Origin: an uncultured Alistipes sp.
GTDB taxonomy: Bacteria; Bacteroidota; Bacteroidia; Bacteroidales; Rikenellaceae
Assembly: GCA_900768045.1 (NCBI GenBank)
Contig: CAAGBL010000095.1
Span: forward strand, 1-64,000
Length of the DNA stretch: 64,000 nt
Direction of reading: 5' to 3'
The position numbers and the translations under genes are program-made. The notes beneath the pieces were generated by a model. That model was given only the letters and a program-made list of their open reading frames with translations. It searched no databases and was not told where the DNA came from. Position 1 is the first letter of the stretch. Each line of letters opens with the position of its first letter. This document shows positions 33,002-41,127 of this stretch, piece by piece.

Positions 33002-33411
33002 AGAACGATATCCTTCCCGAGCCGTATCAGAGTATGTTGTAGTTCGTGTATGGCTTGTATAGGGGCAAAATTTATCACACTTACACTCCCCGGGTCAAAA
33101 CCAATGGTACATGGGAGTTTCAAACTGAGTCTTACCGTTCCCGCATCATATAAAGAAACAAAAACTCGCGGCCCATTCAAATTTAGCATCCAACAGAGAG
33201 AATCCTTTCCAAGCGACACAAACCCGTTCTTTTCCAAGATTTCAGGCGTGATAGGTATTGGCTCGAAGTTGTCAATATGACAACATACGGAAAGCCTATT
33301 TGCCCCTGCATGGATTCTTCCATTCTCATCAATGGAGTTGATGCGCATATCCTCTTCATAGAAGCTATGGCGTACCCAATCACCGATATTAAGGGTTTTA
33401 ATATCAATCAT
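32998..33411 (-). CDS. Hypothetical protein, paralogue of the next gene upstream
   Basis: 137 aa, starting MIDIKTLNIGDWVRH, with later FEPIPITPEILEKNGF and IQAIHELQHTLIRLG. The protein encoded at 33408-33848 starts MIDIKQLSIGDWVQY and has the same ending pattern, so the two arose by duplication. Such proteins are widespread in Bacteroidales phages; function unknown. Confidence 0.65.
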   Translation of the reverse strand: MIDIKTLNIGDWVRHSFYEEDMRINSIDENGRIHAGANRLSVCCHIDNFEPIPITPEILEKNGFVSLGKDSLCWMLNLNGPRVFVSLYDAGTVRLSLKLPCTIGFDPGSVSVINFAPIQAIHELQHTLIRLGKDIVL

Positions 33412-33848
33412 AGCTTTATCTCTTTATGGATATTACACATCGTTACAAATCGTTGTAGGTGATGTACGCTCTCACAGTCCATTTGGGCTACTATTGCCCA
33501 TTCCTCGCAATCGGTCAATCGCTCGTAGTACAAGGTCATATAATCCTCCGAGAAGCCTCTTGTTTCAATGCGATGGGTGTCGTCAATCATTATCCGCCAA
33601 TTCGCCAACGAGTCATTAGTAGTGCGCTCAAATCCGATAGCCGCCATTCTATCGGCGTTCAGTGGCAGGGGCTTTAATGATGACAAACGGGCAGAAAAGA
33701 TATCACCAAATTGCGGATCTGTGAGTTCTACCATATAAACAACCTCTTCATCAGATATGGCTGCTTTTCGGGTAATACTTCTAATCTTGCAGGGGCGAGT
33801 GTCGTACTGTACCCAATCCCCGATGGATAACTGTTTAATATCAATCAT
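33408..33848 (-). CDS. Hypothetical protein, tandem paralogue
   Basis: 146 aa from ATG 33848, chosen because MIDIKQLSIGDWV matches the paralogue's start; upstream codons belong to the tRNA-like region. Contains LKPLPLNADRMAAIGFER and a C-terminal SVHHLQRFVTMCNIHKE. It overlaps the paralogue by 4 bp. Not recognised beyond that. Confidence 0.65.
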   Translation of the reverse strand: MIDIKQLSIGDWVQYDTRPCKIRSITRKAAISDEEVVYMVELTDPQFGDIFSARLSSLKPLPLNADRMAAIGFERTTNDSLANWRIMIDDTHRIETRGFSEDYMTLYYERLTDCEEWAIVAQMDCESVHHLQRFVTMCNIHKEIKL

Positions 33849-33873
33849 AATACTATAAAATTTGGTTAAGTTG

Positions 33874-33953
33874 TGGAGTAGAGGGGAGTCGAACCCCTCT
33901 CTGGGCAAGCTGCTTCTGCCACGCAGCCCCCGATTCCTTCGGGCGGTTACTCC
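33874..33953 (-). tRNA. tRNA-like gene with atypical anticodon arm (element A)
   Basis: 80 nt on the minus strand. Acceptor GGAGTAA/CTACTCC pairs at six of seven positions, the D arm is GCCC/GGGC, and the T arm AGGGG-TTCGACT-CCCCT is canonical. The anticodon stem GCTGC/GCAGC encloses nine bases, GTGGCAGAA, with GCA in the centre, and lacks the usual U33 in any seven-base reading. It begins 2 nt after element B's CCA. A degenerate phage tRNA or a tRNA mimic is possible. Confidence 0.45.
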
Positions 33954-33955
33954 TT

Positions 33956-34038
33956 TGGGGGTGGCTGGGGAGTCGAACCCCTATCGCAATTCTTTATCTT
34001 GCAACCACATGGAAAAATGCTAATATGCCTTTACCACC
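33956..34038 (-). tRNA. tRNA-like gene with encoded CCA (element B)
   Basis: 83 nt on the minus strand. GGTGGT pairs with GCCACC (one base off at position 7), followed by C and an encoded CCA. The T arm is GGGG-TTCGACT-CCCC. The anticodon stem (T)TGCAA/TTGCG(A) closes a nine-base loop GATAAAGAA. No convincing D arm is seen. Elements B and A are arranged head to tail 2 nt apart and so are likely processed from one transcript. Confidence 0.45.
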
Positions 34039-34048
34039 CATGTCTCAC

Positions 34049-34297
34049 TTACTTCATTGGCAACCCTCCTTTCGGTTTAATTGTTACATACTCTTCTATG
34101 ATGTTTAGAGCATCCTTGTAGCTTTTAGCCTTTGATACCTTGTGCCGCATCTCTGCGTTGATAAGGGTGGCATTCCTCATAGACAATGAACCTCCCGCAA
34201 AGCCAAGCCTCTCAATAGCCTTGTTCGCCTCTAATAGTACGCAGAAGATATTGCCTTGTGGTCCATTAAAATCAATTTCAATAGTTGGCTTACTCAT
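34049..34297 (-). CDS. Small hypothetical early protein
   Basis: 82 aa (MSKPTIEIDFNGPQGNIFCVLLEANKAIERLGF...). It lies 1 bp after the GemA-like gene and just upstream of the tRNA-like pair. Similar small proteins occur in Bacteroidales phages; function unknown. The 12 bases TGTCTCACTTAC (34041-34052), overlapping its end, also occur at the start of the structured RNA at 3367-3378. Confidence 0.65.
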   Translation of the reverse strand: MSKPTIEIDFNGPQGNIFCVLLEANKAIERLGFAGGSLSMRNATLINAEMRHKVSKAKSYKDALNIIEEYVTIKPKGGLPMK

Positions 34298-34298
34298 A

Positions 34299-34763
34299 CT
34301 AACTCGGTAACTGATGACGATTAGGGTTGAAAAATATGGGTATCGGACCTCGTACCTTGGGTTTGCGTAGTATCGCTTCGAGCTTCGGAATTAGAGCCTC
34401 CAACTCATCTATTGTCAAGAGACCAAATGGCTTTCCTGAAATGCGGGGGTTCATACAAAACTTATTGACCGCCGCAAAGGTCTTATCTGAGGTATCAACA
34501 CCGAGACGCTGCATACGGTTCAGAACCGCCGAGCGAGCTTTGCGCAACCTTGCCTGATATGCTTCGCTGCTCTCACCCCTCTGCTTGCCTGATTGGAGAC
34601 AGTCGCACATATCTTCGTACTCGGCAATGGTCATCTCCCGTAACGAGGAGGTACGCCCATCAGTGAACTGCGACACCAGAACCTCCTTGTGCTGTTCGAG
34701 GTCGATGTGCTTCTCCTTTGCCAAGGCGTAGAACCTTGAATAGTTGCGTTTTCTCTTACTCAT
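34299..34763 (-). CDS. GemA-like (Mu gp16) regulatory protein
   Basis: 154 aa. RNYSRFYALAKEKHIDLEQHKEVLVSQFTDGRTSSLREMTIAEYEDMC and the C-terminal PFGLLTIDELEALIPKLEAI match the GemA/gp16 family of Mu-like phages, which modulates host gene expression and DNA topology in Mu. Overlaps the DUF4406 gene by 8 bp. Confidence 0.7.
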   Translation of the reverse strand: MSKRKRNYSRFYALAKEKHIDLEQHKEVLVSQFTDGRTSSLREMTIAEYEDMCDCLQSGKQRGESSEAYQARLRKARSAVLNRMQRLGVDTSDKTFAAVNKFCMNPRISGKPFGLLTIDELEALIPKLEAILRKPKVRGPIPIFFNPNRHQLPS

Positions 34764-35109
34764 AGCGCTCTAATTCTTGTGCCCCTGCTGGGCGGTTTTC
34801 GGGTGTTATCGTTGTATCAATGAATACAGGCATCTGACACTGTTTTGCCACAGCCAACTCTATCTTTGCCCCCTCACTTTCCAAATAATCAGGCAAGAGG
34901 TATATGGCATCACATCGAAGCAGTATCGAAATATCCTTGCCCATCTGGTCCTCCCACGCTGCATCCCAAGGCAAACCATTGTCAAGTGGGTTTTTCGGTT
35001 CTAACCCGAAGCGCTTTACTTTCGCGCACGCTCTTTGGAACTTTGATATTACTTCCGAAATCGGCAACCCTGATATCTTGCCGCTGATATAAATTGTTTT
35101 GATTTCCAT
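34756..35109 (-). CDS. DUF4406 protein (nucleoside deoxyribosyltransferase-like)
   Basis: 117 aa. TIYISGKISGLP at the start, then CDAIYLLPDYLESEGAKIELAVA (about 66-88), is the DUF4406/nucleoside 2-deoxyribosyltransferase-like pattern; YLESEGAKIE carries the likely active-site Glu. It may act on nucleotides, which could matter for the phage's modified-base pathway. Activity is inferred from fold similarity only. Confidence 0.7.
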   Translation of the reverse strand: MEIKTIYISGKISGLPISEVISKFQRACAKVKRFGLEPKNPLDNGLPWDAAWEDQMGKDISILLRCDAIYLLPDYLESEGAKIELAVAKQCQMPVFIDTTITPENRPAGAQELERYE

Positions 35110-35112
35110 AGC

Positions 35113-35745
35113 TTATTGTTTTTGTGTTCTACCTTCCCAATATCTCTTTGCGCCATCTTCCCAGATGGTATATTCGCCTGTTGGCCCGATGAAGCGTCCT
35201 TTGCTAAATGCCTTGTACCCCTCTACCCATATTTTGAGCGATGCATCATACATCATACGACCAGCTGGGCGACCATCGGGCATTCGCCCTTTGGTTTGGC
35301 TAACAAGAATTATAAGTTTATTCTTGTGGCGTTGGGTGAACTCCAAGAACTGCTTATAGGACATCTGTGTACATTGTACCGAGTCGATGACACAGAAGTC
35401 GGCAGAACGAGGCTTGGCGAGGCGTTCCGACAACTCCTCGAGCGTCATCTTGCCGTCTATCTGAAACCTGCTGCCACAGTCAGTCATACCGAGTCGGCGC
35501 AGGGTATTCTGCATCGTTAGGTCTGTTCCCTCCTCTTTGGAGAGGTAGATGCCTCGGAGTCCGAGGTTACAAAGAGCTTTGCAGAACAACACCACTGCCG
35601 AGGTCTTACCATTACCAGAATTACCCCAAAAGAACACCACGCCTGAACGACCTATCGGACCGATGCAATTATCCCACGCACCCCCAAGTTCAAGCGTTTT
35701 GAACTTTTTGGCGAGGACTTGCTTTGCTGATAATGTGCGTGCCAT
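35113..35745 (-). CDS. RecA-fold ATPase, early phage protein
   Basis: 210 aa. Walker A GNSGNGKTS (41-49), Walker B-like FCVIDSVQ (about 117-124) and a following LIILVSQTKG resemble RecA/RadA/DnaB-type ATPases. It comes after MuB in the early operon, so it may assist replication by transposition or recombination. A phased 11-bp array covers its start. Confidence 0.75.
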   Translation of the reverse strand: MARTLSAKQVLAKKFKTLELGGAWDNCIGPIGRSGVVFFWGNSGNGKTSAVVLFCKALCNLGLRGIYLSKEEGTDLTMQNTLRRLGMTDCGSRFQIDGKMTLEELSERLAKPRSADFCVIDSVQCTQMSYKQFLEFTQRHKNKLIILVSQTKGRMPDGRPAGRMMYDASLKIWVEGYKAFSKGRFIGPTGEYTIWEDGAKRYWEGRTQKQ

Positions 35746-35777
35746 TTGAATAGCGTTTGAATAGTGTTTGAATAGCG
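35745..35777 (+). repeat. 11-bp phased TTTGAA array between two ATPase genes
   Basis: Plus-strand units TTTGAATAGCG, TTTGAATAGTG and TTTGAATAGCG are nearly identical. The first touches the start codon of the minus-strand gene at 35745; the orientation relative to the gene is opposite to that in the other arrays. Confidence 0.7.
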
Positions 35778-35779
35778 TT

Positions 35780-36664
35780 TTAGAGTCGTGATGCTGCCAA
35801 TATGCGGAGCTGCTTGTGAATCTCCTTTTTCACTCGGCGGATATCGAAGTCTGCCAACTTTGCATCGGCTACCACCTTGTTAATGTTCTCATCAGCGGTG
35901 AGCCCATTGGCAATGCAGATGGCTCTGACCTCAAACTCGTTCACTTTGGTCAGCTGCACGAAACGGCGACAGATACGAGAGTACATCTCGGCGTAGCCCT
36001 TACGGTCTGCTGCCACGCCTCGGTTGATACGCTTCTCAATGTAAGGGGTTGAGAGGAACACCATACCACACTTATCCTCCAACGCATTGTAGAGCGAGAT
36101 ATAATAGTACATTACCGAGTCGGTCAGTTTATCACCCTCGTCAAAGATGAGAAGCGGGTGGTCGAGCGTTACCAGCTCGGCGGTGATAGCAGCCAAGGTC
36201 TCACGCACGGTCAAGCCCTCGGTACGAATACCAATCTTGCGGGCGAGCTCACGCACAAAGTCTGACTTATGCATATCCTCCGAGCAAGGCAGATAAAATA
36301 CATTCTTGTGTCCTCGGGCGTAGATGGTGGCTGCGGTAGTCTTACCAATACCTGCAGCACCAACAATCCACGATACATTCTGGTACTGCTGGGCATCTTC
36401 AAGGAAGGTGCTAACATCTTTGAACGCTGCGGTACCACACAACTGCCAACCATCGACTTTGTTCGACTCAATTTGCGAGCGTATATTGCAGAACATCTCG
36501 TCGCTGATGTTCTCAAACTTGCCCTTCAAGATGGCGTTTACGGTTCCTGCACTTGTGCCTTTGAGCGAGTTCGCTGCTTTGGCTTGACTTGGGTAACGGC
36601 TAACATACTCGGCCAACTTCTCCGATATAGCCTGTTTCTGCTCGAATGATAATTGTTGTGTCAT
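35780..36664 (-). CDS. MuB-like AAA+ ATPase, transposition target protein
   Basis: 294 aa. An N-terminal HTH-like domain (about 15-60) is followed by an AAA+ core: Walker A GAAGIGKT (102-109), Walker B LLIFDEGDK (171-179, Asp175-Glu176), sensor 1 MVFLSTP. MuB binds DNA, selects target sites and activates MuA. Directly downstream of the transposase as in Mu. Confidence 0.9.
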   Translation of the reverse strand: MTQQLSFEQKQAISEKLAEYVSRYPSQAKAANSLKGTSAGTVNAILKGKFENISDEMFCNIRSQIESNKVDGWQLCGTAAFKDVSTFLEDAQQYQNVSWIVGAAGIGKTTAATIYARGHKNVFYLPCSEDMHKSDFVRELARKIGIRTEGLTVRETLAAITAELVTLDHPLLIFDEGDKLTDSVMYYYISLYNALEDKCGMVFLSTPYIEKRINRGVAADRKGYAEMYSRICRRFVQLTKVNEFEVRAICIANGLTADENINKVVADAKLADFDIRRVKKEIHKQLRILAASRL

Positions 36665-36680
36665 ATCTCAAAATTTTTGA

Positions 36681-38711
36681 TTAAAGTCTGTTCAATGCTG
36701 CCATAGGGTCGTAGTCCATATTGCTGACCGCCTTGGTGAATTCTCCCAACGATATCGGCTCAATACTCTGCTCGGCTGGTACCACTACCAGAGAGTCAGC
36801 AAGGCGCTCGTATTCTCTCTCTGATATACCTTTGGCTGCAGGGGTACGAAGTCCTCGCTGTTCAGGAGCAACACCGTGCTCCATTTCGAGGGCGTGAGCC
36901 TCCACCTGTCGGCGTATGCGTTCACGCTTGTTAGCCTCATCATTCCAGCGGATAAAGTCCATTTCGCCCTCCTGCTGCTCTTGTATTGCCCTGTGTATTG
37001 TGAGGTATGGGTATGCCATTGTCTCAAAGCGTAAGCCCATAGGGTTTTCGGTGTAGAGCATTGCACGGTCAAGTTTCTGCGGGTCGAAGCGAACAAAGAA
37101 CTCTCGCCCTGTGTTACGACTACGCCACTCCATATCGGGCATACCATCCTCGGTAAGCACCTCAAAGGTGTACTCCTGCTTCTGATATTGAATTTTGATA
37201 CCGCCATTTGTGAACACGCTTGGGCGGTCTGTGCGAATCCAGAACAGGTCCACCATATCGTGCTCGGATACTGCCACCGCCTCGGGGTTTACACTATCCC
37301 TATACATCTTCTCACGAGCGATACCTGTTGAGTGATGAGCCGAGGCGTTCCACTCCTGACGAGCCGTAGCATAAGCCACCATCAACTCATCGTATGTGTA
37401 TAACTGCTCCTTGTTCGCCTCGATGAACTCTCGGTTGATTTTCCACGCCTCCTTTGACGAGATATTACCGCCTGTAAATCGCCAATCCTTATGGAGTACC
37501 TGCTGCTGGAACCTACCAAATACAGACTCAATGCTCTTGCCCTGTGCATTATATGGGGCTGTTGGGCGAGCTACTCGACAGATTGATGAGAAGAACTGCT
37601 TTGCAATAGCCTTCTTCTGACCGCCCTGATTATCGGTTACAATCTCAAATGGTTTGTGTCCAGCGGTCTCAATAGCCATACGGAAAGCTCGATATTGAGC
37701 ATCGAAGTTCTCGGTTTGGCTGATGTGATATCCAAGCAGCATCTCGCTATACGCATCAATGACCTCATAGACCTGTACCGAGCGCATTACCAACTTTCCG
37801 CCCTCGTATGCCTTATAGTAGAGGTTGAGCTTCGTACCATCACCATACCACAAGGCATCGCGTACCATCGGCATCTCGGTCTTGTGCTGACGAGCAAAGA
37901 GTTTTTTAGCCTCGTACTCACCATACACTGCATCATACCACAAAGGCTTAACCTCGGGGCGTTCCAGATATGACAACAGAGCGTTCTTTGAGCGTAGCGG
38001 TTTCCAGCCCTTACGCTCTGCTATACGGTTGAACTCTTCGAGGATCTGCTGTGTTGTATAGACAGGAATATGGCAACGGCGCAGGGCGATAATCTGACGA
38101 CCTGCCTCCTTGGTTATCTTCAAGGTGTTGCCATTGCCGAACTTACCAGATACGAGGCAGATGTAACCCTCGCTGGTATATTGGCGCAACTTATCACGCA
38201 GACGAGCTTCGCTCTTTGGGAGGGTGTGATTGTACACCTCACGAAGTTGCTCCGCCTGTGCGAAGATATTAGCCCAAATAACCGGGGTGTTATTGTTGCA
38301 CGCTCGGCGCATTGCCTTCTGTGTGTTGAGCGAGTCTCGGAGAGCATTAAGCACTCGTGCGTTGATGATGTACTCCTCTTGCTTATCCTCTGGGATACTC
38401 TCGCCATTGGCGAGCTTATGAGTGCGGAAAAACTCCTGCGCTGCCATATCTTGGGGCAGCGATATCTCCTCTCGTTTCATTATGGTTTCGGGGTCGCCAT
38501 ACTTCGCCTCGAAACGCTCACGGAAGCGCAATGGTAGCGAACTGTACTCTATCAAAGCATACGAGCCAAGACCCTTGCCCTGACGCAGCACATTGAAATT
38601 ACCCTTGCTGGCATTCCACTTGTACACAGAGAGACTCATCACAGCCTCGCCATCGTCAGCTCTTGTAAGGTCTTGGACCGTAACCGCTATTATCTTACCG
38701 TAAAACTCCAT
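36681..38711 (-). CDS. Mu-type DDE transposase (MuA-like)
   Basis: 676 aa from ATG 38711 (MEFYGKIIAVTV; the longer frame would run into the tRNA-like element). The integrase core has Asp291 (WYGDGT), Asp360 (IVTDNQ) and Glu395 (KSIESVFG), a DD-35-E spacing. A C-terminal Mu-transposase domain follows. It catalyses strand transfer for integration and replicative transposition, acting on the end repeats. MuB follows 17 bp later. Confidence 0.93.
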   Translation of the reverse strand: MEFYGKIIAVTVQDLTRADDGEAVMSLSVYKWNASKGNFNVLRQGKGLGSYALIEYSSLPLRFRERFEAKYGDPETIMKREEISLPQDMAAQEFFRTHKLANGESIPEDKQEEYIINARVLNALRDSLNTQKAMRRACNNNTPVIWANIFAQAEQLREVYNHTLPKSEARLRDKLRQYTSEGYICLVSGKFGNGNTLKITKEAGRQIIALRRCHIPVYTTQQILEEFNRIAERKGWKPLRSKNALLSYLERPEVKPLWYDAVYGEYEAKKLFARQHKTEMPMVRDALWYGDGTKLNLYYKAYEGGKLVMRSVQVYEVIDAYSEMLLGYHISQTENFDAQYRAFRMAIETAGHKPFEIVTDNQGGQKKAIAKQFFSSICRVARPTAPYNAQGKSIESVFGRFQQQVLHKDWRFTGGNISSKEAWKINREFIEANKEQLYTYDELMVAYATARQEWNASAHHSTGIAREKMYRDSVNPEAVAVSEHDMVDLFWIRTDRPSVFTNGGIKIQYQKQEYTFEVLTEDGMPDMEWRSRNTGREFFVRFDPQKLDRAMLYTENPMGLRFETMAYPYLTIHRAIQEQQEGEMDFIRWNDEANKRERIRRQVEAHALEMEHGVAPEQRGLRTPAAKGISEREYERLADSLVVVPAEQSIEPISLGEFTKAVSNMDYDPMAALNRL

Positions 38712-38732
38712 TGTGGTTCTCTTTTTGTTTAG

Positions 38733-38820
38733 ATCCTGCATCGGGGCTCGAACCCGAACCTGCAACTCCTCGACTGTGCACCGCCGACTCATTGCCGCAC
38801 TACCATTGTGCTATGCAGGA
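38733..38820 (-). tRNA. tRNA-like element upstream of the transposase (element C)
   Basis: 88 nt on the minus strand. The acceptor TCCTGCA/TGCAGGA is perfect, positions 8-9 are TA, the D arm GCAC-AATGGTA-GTGC and the T arm TCGGG-TTCGAGC-CCCGA are canonical, with no encoded CCA. The 38 nt between D and T arms do not fold into a normal anticodon arm; the best I see is a 4-bp GCAA/TTGC closure of a large loop. It is in the leader of the transposase mRNA, 21 nt before the start codon. Confidence 0.5.
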
Positions 38821-38862
38821 GAAAATCGCTACATCTGTGCTGTCATCTACAAACTTGGCGAT

Positions 38863-39084
38863 TTATATACAGCCAACTGACAGACCGTGCTCGTCCATCT
38901 GGCAAGTGAAGCCATCGCTTATCAACTTAGTCACTACACTTGGGCAACAGCGTGTGATGTGAATAGTCCATTTAGTGGTACCGAGGTCGCCCACAAAATG
39001 GTTCTTGGGCATATTGATTTTTATCTCTGTTGAGTGGTGCTGGGCTATGATAACCATCGCTTTGTTAAACTGTTCGTGTGTCAT
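38863..39084 (-). CDS. Small hypothetical early protein
   Basis: 73 aa (MTHEQFNKAMVIIAQHHSTEIKINM...). It follows the coiled-coil gene by 4 bp; its leader contains two TTAACGAT words. Not recognised. Confidence 0.55.
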   Translation of the reverse strand: MTHEQFNKAMVIIAQHHSTEIKINMPKNHFVGDLGTTKWTIHITRCCPSVVTKLISDGFTCQMDEHGLSVGCI

Positions 39085-39088
39085 ATTG

Positions 39089-39337
39089 CTAATCGTTAAA
39101 AGTTATATCGTTAATGTTTCGGAGACCGGCGATTGTATTAGTGAGCATATTCACATACTGCGTAAGCTCGTGATTGCGCCTCCATAGGTTGTCGTATCGC
39201 TCCATCTTCTCAGGGTCGGCGTCTGGGTATATTACACGATGTGATTTTACCAGCTCCGCCTGTTCTGCTCGGTTGCGGGCATACTCTCGGCGTGCCTTCG
39301 CAATCCTATTTTCGAGGTCCTTGATTATCTTCTCCAT
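39089..39337 (-). CDS. Small coiled-coil early protein
   Basis: 82 aa, almost entirely helical (IIKDLENRIAKARREYARNRAEQAELVK, then WRRNHELTQYVNMLTNTIAGL). Overlaps the previous gene by 32 bp in another frame. Not recognised; might oligomerise. Confidence 0.6.
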   Translation of the reverse strand: MEKIIKDLENRIAKARREYARNRAEQAELVKSHRVIYPDADPEKMERYDNLWRRNHELTQYVNMLTNTIAGLRNINDITFND

Positions 39338-39551
39338 TGCTCTTCTTTGTTTTGATTTTACCGATAGTAGGCCACTTGGGGCAACCGTACGATACGCATA
39401 GGCTGTATATCATACCACTGACAAACTCCTGCGTTGCATTGAACTCAATGCCCCTATCCGGGATATACTGAAACTCCACCTTATAGGTCAGCAGGTAATA
39501 AGAAACCTTACCCAAATAGTTTGTCGCCAAGTATCTACTCTCTTTTGCCAT
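39306..39551 (-). CDS. Small hypothetical early protein
   Basis: 81 aa (MAKESRYLATNYLGKVSYYLLTYKVEF...), with two Cys (YSLCVSYGCPKW) near the C-terminal end that might bind metal. 2 bp after the HTH gene. Not recognised. Confidence 0.6.
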   Translation of the reverse strand: MAKESRYLATNYLGKVSYYLLTYKVEFQYIPDRGIEFNATQEFVSGMIYSLCVSYGCPKWPTIGKIKTKKSNGEDNQGPRK

Positions 39552-39553
39552 AC

Positions 39554-39964
39554 CTACTCCTCGTTTAGTGTATCAGACAACGACTGCGCTTCATATACGA
39601 TGCGTGTCCAATCACGCAACAGCACCTTCTCAAACACCTTGATAACTTCGCCATCGCACGAGATGGTTGCAATCTCCTTCTTGTTTTCAAACTCCACTCG
39701 AACATTGTTCGGGAAGGTTTGAATAATACCGAGTACCGTGCCCTCGCCGTGTATATACTTGGTCTCACAGTTCGGCATAAAGCCTTCGGGAGTCTGGAAG
39801 TTGTTTTTCACAACACCCCCCATGTTTAGAGCAGCCTTACGGATTTTCTTTGCCAAGTCGCTATCCGTAACATAATTCAGAGCTGCCCAAATCGTCTGTC
39901 TGCTCTTGCCAAAGAGGCGTGCCAACTGAGCCTTCTTTGCGTTTGGTAAATCGATGAACTTCAT
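39554..39964 (-). CDS. Early HTH protein, candidate Cro/Ner-type regulator
   Basis: 136 aa. The N-terminus has an HTH-like segment, KKAQLARLFGKSRQTIWAALNYV (about 10-32). It is the first leftward early gene, divergent from the repressor, the place of Ner/Cro. The rest is a beta-rich domain without known motif. A role in turning down early transcription is inferred. Confidence 0.65.
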   Translation of the reverse strand: MKFIDLPNAKKAQLARLFGKSRQTIWAALNYVTDSDLAKKIRKAALNMGGVVKNNFQTPEGFMPNCETKYIHGEGTVLGIIQTFPNNVRVEFENKKEIATISCDGEVIKVFEKVLLRDWTRIVYEAQSLSDTLNEE

Positions 39965-39992
39965 ATCCTATTCTTTATTAGTAAATATCCTA

Positions 39993-40022
39993 TTGTTTAA
40001 TCGATAAAAATCATTACCTTTG
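39993..40022 (+). promoter_or_regulatory. Repressor promoter
   Basis: TTG (39993-39995), 19-nt spacer and TACCTTTG (40015-40022) match the TTG-N19-TAnnTTTG consensus. The predicted start near 40028 falls at the operator palindrome. It leaves an ~80-nt leader before the repressor ATG. Confidence 0.75.
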
Positions 40023-40026
40023 TTCC

Positions 40027-40045
40027 CGTCTTAACTGTTAAGACG
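40027..40045. promoter_or_regulatory. Operator palindrome in the lysis-lysogeny switch
   Basis: CGTCTTAAC-T-GTTAAGACG is a perfect 9+1+9 palindrome overlapping the start point of the repressor promoter. It is the obvious binding site for the repressor (autoregulation) or the early HTH protein. As RNA it would form a hairpin at the 5' end. Confidence 0.65.
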
Positions 40046-40110
40046 ATGCAATATTAGTAGTTTATTTTCTAATATACAAATTATTTGCGAGATTTTTTTC
40101 TATTATTTTT

Positions 40111-40797
40111 ATGGGAGCGATAGAGAGATTACGCCAATTTGTTGAGTATAAAGGAATTAGCAAATATCAATTTTACAAGGCAACAGGTCTTGCAAATGGG
40201 TATCTTGACAGAGATGGCAGTATTGGTAGTGATAAATGCGAGAAGATAATCTCGCAATATCCAGAAATAAGTTTAGAGTGGTTAGTTCTTGGCGTAGGGG
40301 ATATGCTAAGGGAATGTAACATCTCAGCACCAACAATACAAGAGCAGTTTCCCCTTCGCACGGATCGAACCATAGGGTTGCAGAGCATCCCGCTTTACGA
40401 ACTTGATGCGACTGCGGGATTAGTGTCTTTATTCGATACGGAAACACGCCATATACCAATCAACCATTTGCAGATACCTGACCTCCCTCCGTGCGATGGA
40501 GCTCTATATGTGCGAGGCGACTCAATGTATCCTCTGCTAAAAAGCGGCGACATCGTACTATATAAAGAGATACCCAACGGAGTGCAGAGCATCCTCTGGG
40601 GCGAGATGTATCTGCTGTCGTTCACCCTTGATGGCGAAGACTATATTACTATTAAGTATATACAGAAGGGGGATGATGAGCGCACTGTGCGCCTTGTTAG
40701 CCACAACCCACATCACTCGCCAAAGGATATACCGGCAGACTCTATTCGAGCGCTGGCACTTGTCAAGGCAAGTGTACGCTTCAACACAATGGGATAG
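40111..40797 (+). CDS. Phage repressor with S24 (LexA-like) peptidase domain
   Basis: 228 aa. An N-terminal HTH (YKGISKYQFYKATGLANGYL, about 13-32) is joined to a LexA/CI-type domain: YVRGDSMYPLLKSGDIV with the catalytic Ser (about 136) and, about 40 residues later, the Lys in YITIKYIQKGD. It keeps the prophage silent and may cleave itself upon SOS activation. It diverges from the early operon. Confidence 0.9.
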   Translation: MGAIERLRQFVEYKGISKYQFYKATGLANGYLDRDGSIGSDKCEKIISQYPEISLEWLVLGVGDMLRECNISAPTIQEQFPLRTDRTIGLQSIPLYELDATAGLVSLFDTETRHIPINHLQIPDLPPCDGALYVRGDSMYPLLKSGDIVLYKEIPNGVQSILWGEMYLLSFTLDGEDYITIKYIQKGDDERTVRLVSHNPHHSPKDIPADSIRALALVKASVRFNTMG

Positions 40798-40854
40798 CGT
40801 TTGTTCAGGAAGTTATCTTAACGATGATACGCTTTTCACACACTTTTTATACAC

Positions 40855-40893
40855 AAAAACAGCGAGGTACGCAATGTATCTCGCTGTTTTTCA
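40855..40893 (+). terminator. Terminator after the repressor gene
   Basis: A long hairpin built from AAAACAGCGAG and CTCGCTGTTTTT with a short inner GTAC/GTAT stem is followed by T residues; it would work in both directions. It separates the repressor from the non-coding right end. Confidence 0.75.
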
Positions 40894-41033
40894 TTACATT
40901 CCCACGATATTCAAGGGTAATTTTGCGTGCGTTTTTATGTAGTTAAGGGGTAGTTTGAGCGCAATTTTCTGCACAAATTCGGGGGCATTTTGTCATTAAG
41001 TAGCATTTTGAGCGTCAAAATTTACACAAAAAA

Positions 41034-41127
41034 CTATCCCTAAACCTATCCCTAACGCATACATTTCGTTTTGAACTTGCAAAAATAGGCTATCCCTAAA
41101 CTCAACCCTAAACCTATCCCTAAACTC
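41034..41127 (+). repeat. CTATCCCTAAAC direct repeats
   Basis: CCCTAA occurs five times, four of them as (C)CTATCCCTAA(A)C, in two clusters (41034-41056 and 41090-41125), with a transposase-site-like motif between them (41062-41072). Their purpose is unknown; protein binding near the right end is the simplest idea. Confidence 0.6.

Noticed and set aside
38711..38962. An 83-codon plus-strand frame
   Set aside because: It overlaps the tRNA-like element; its Pro/Leu/His-rich translation is typical of a frame through an antisense tRNA gene.
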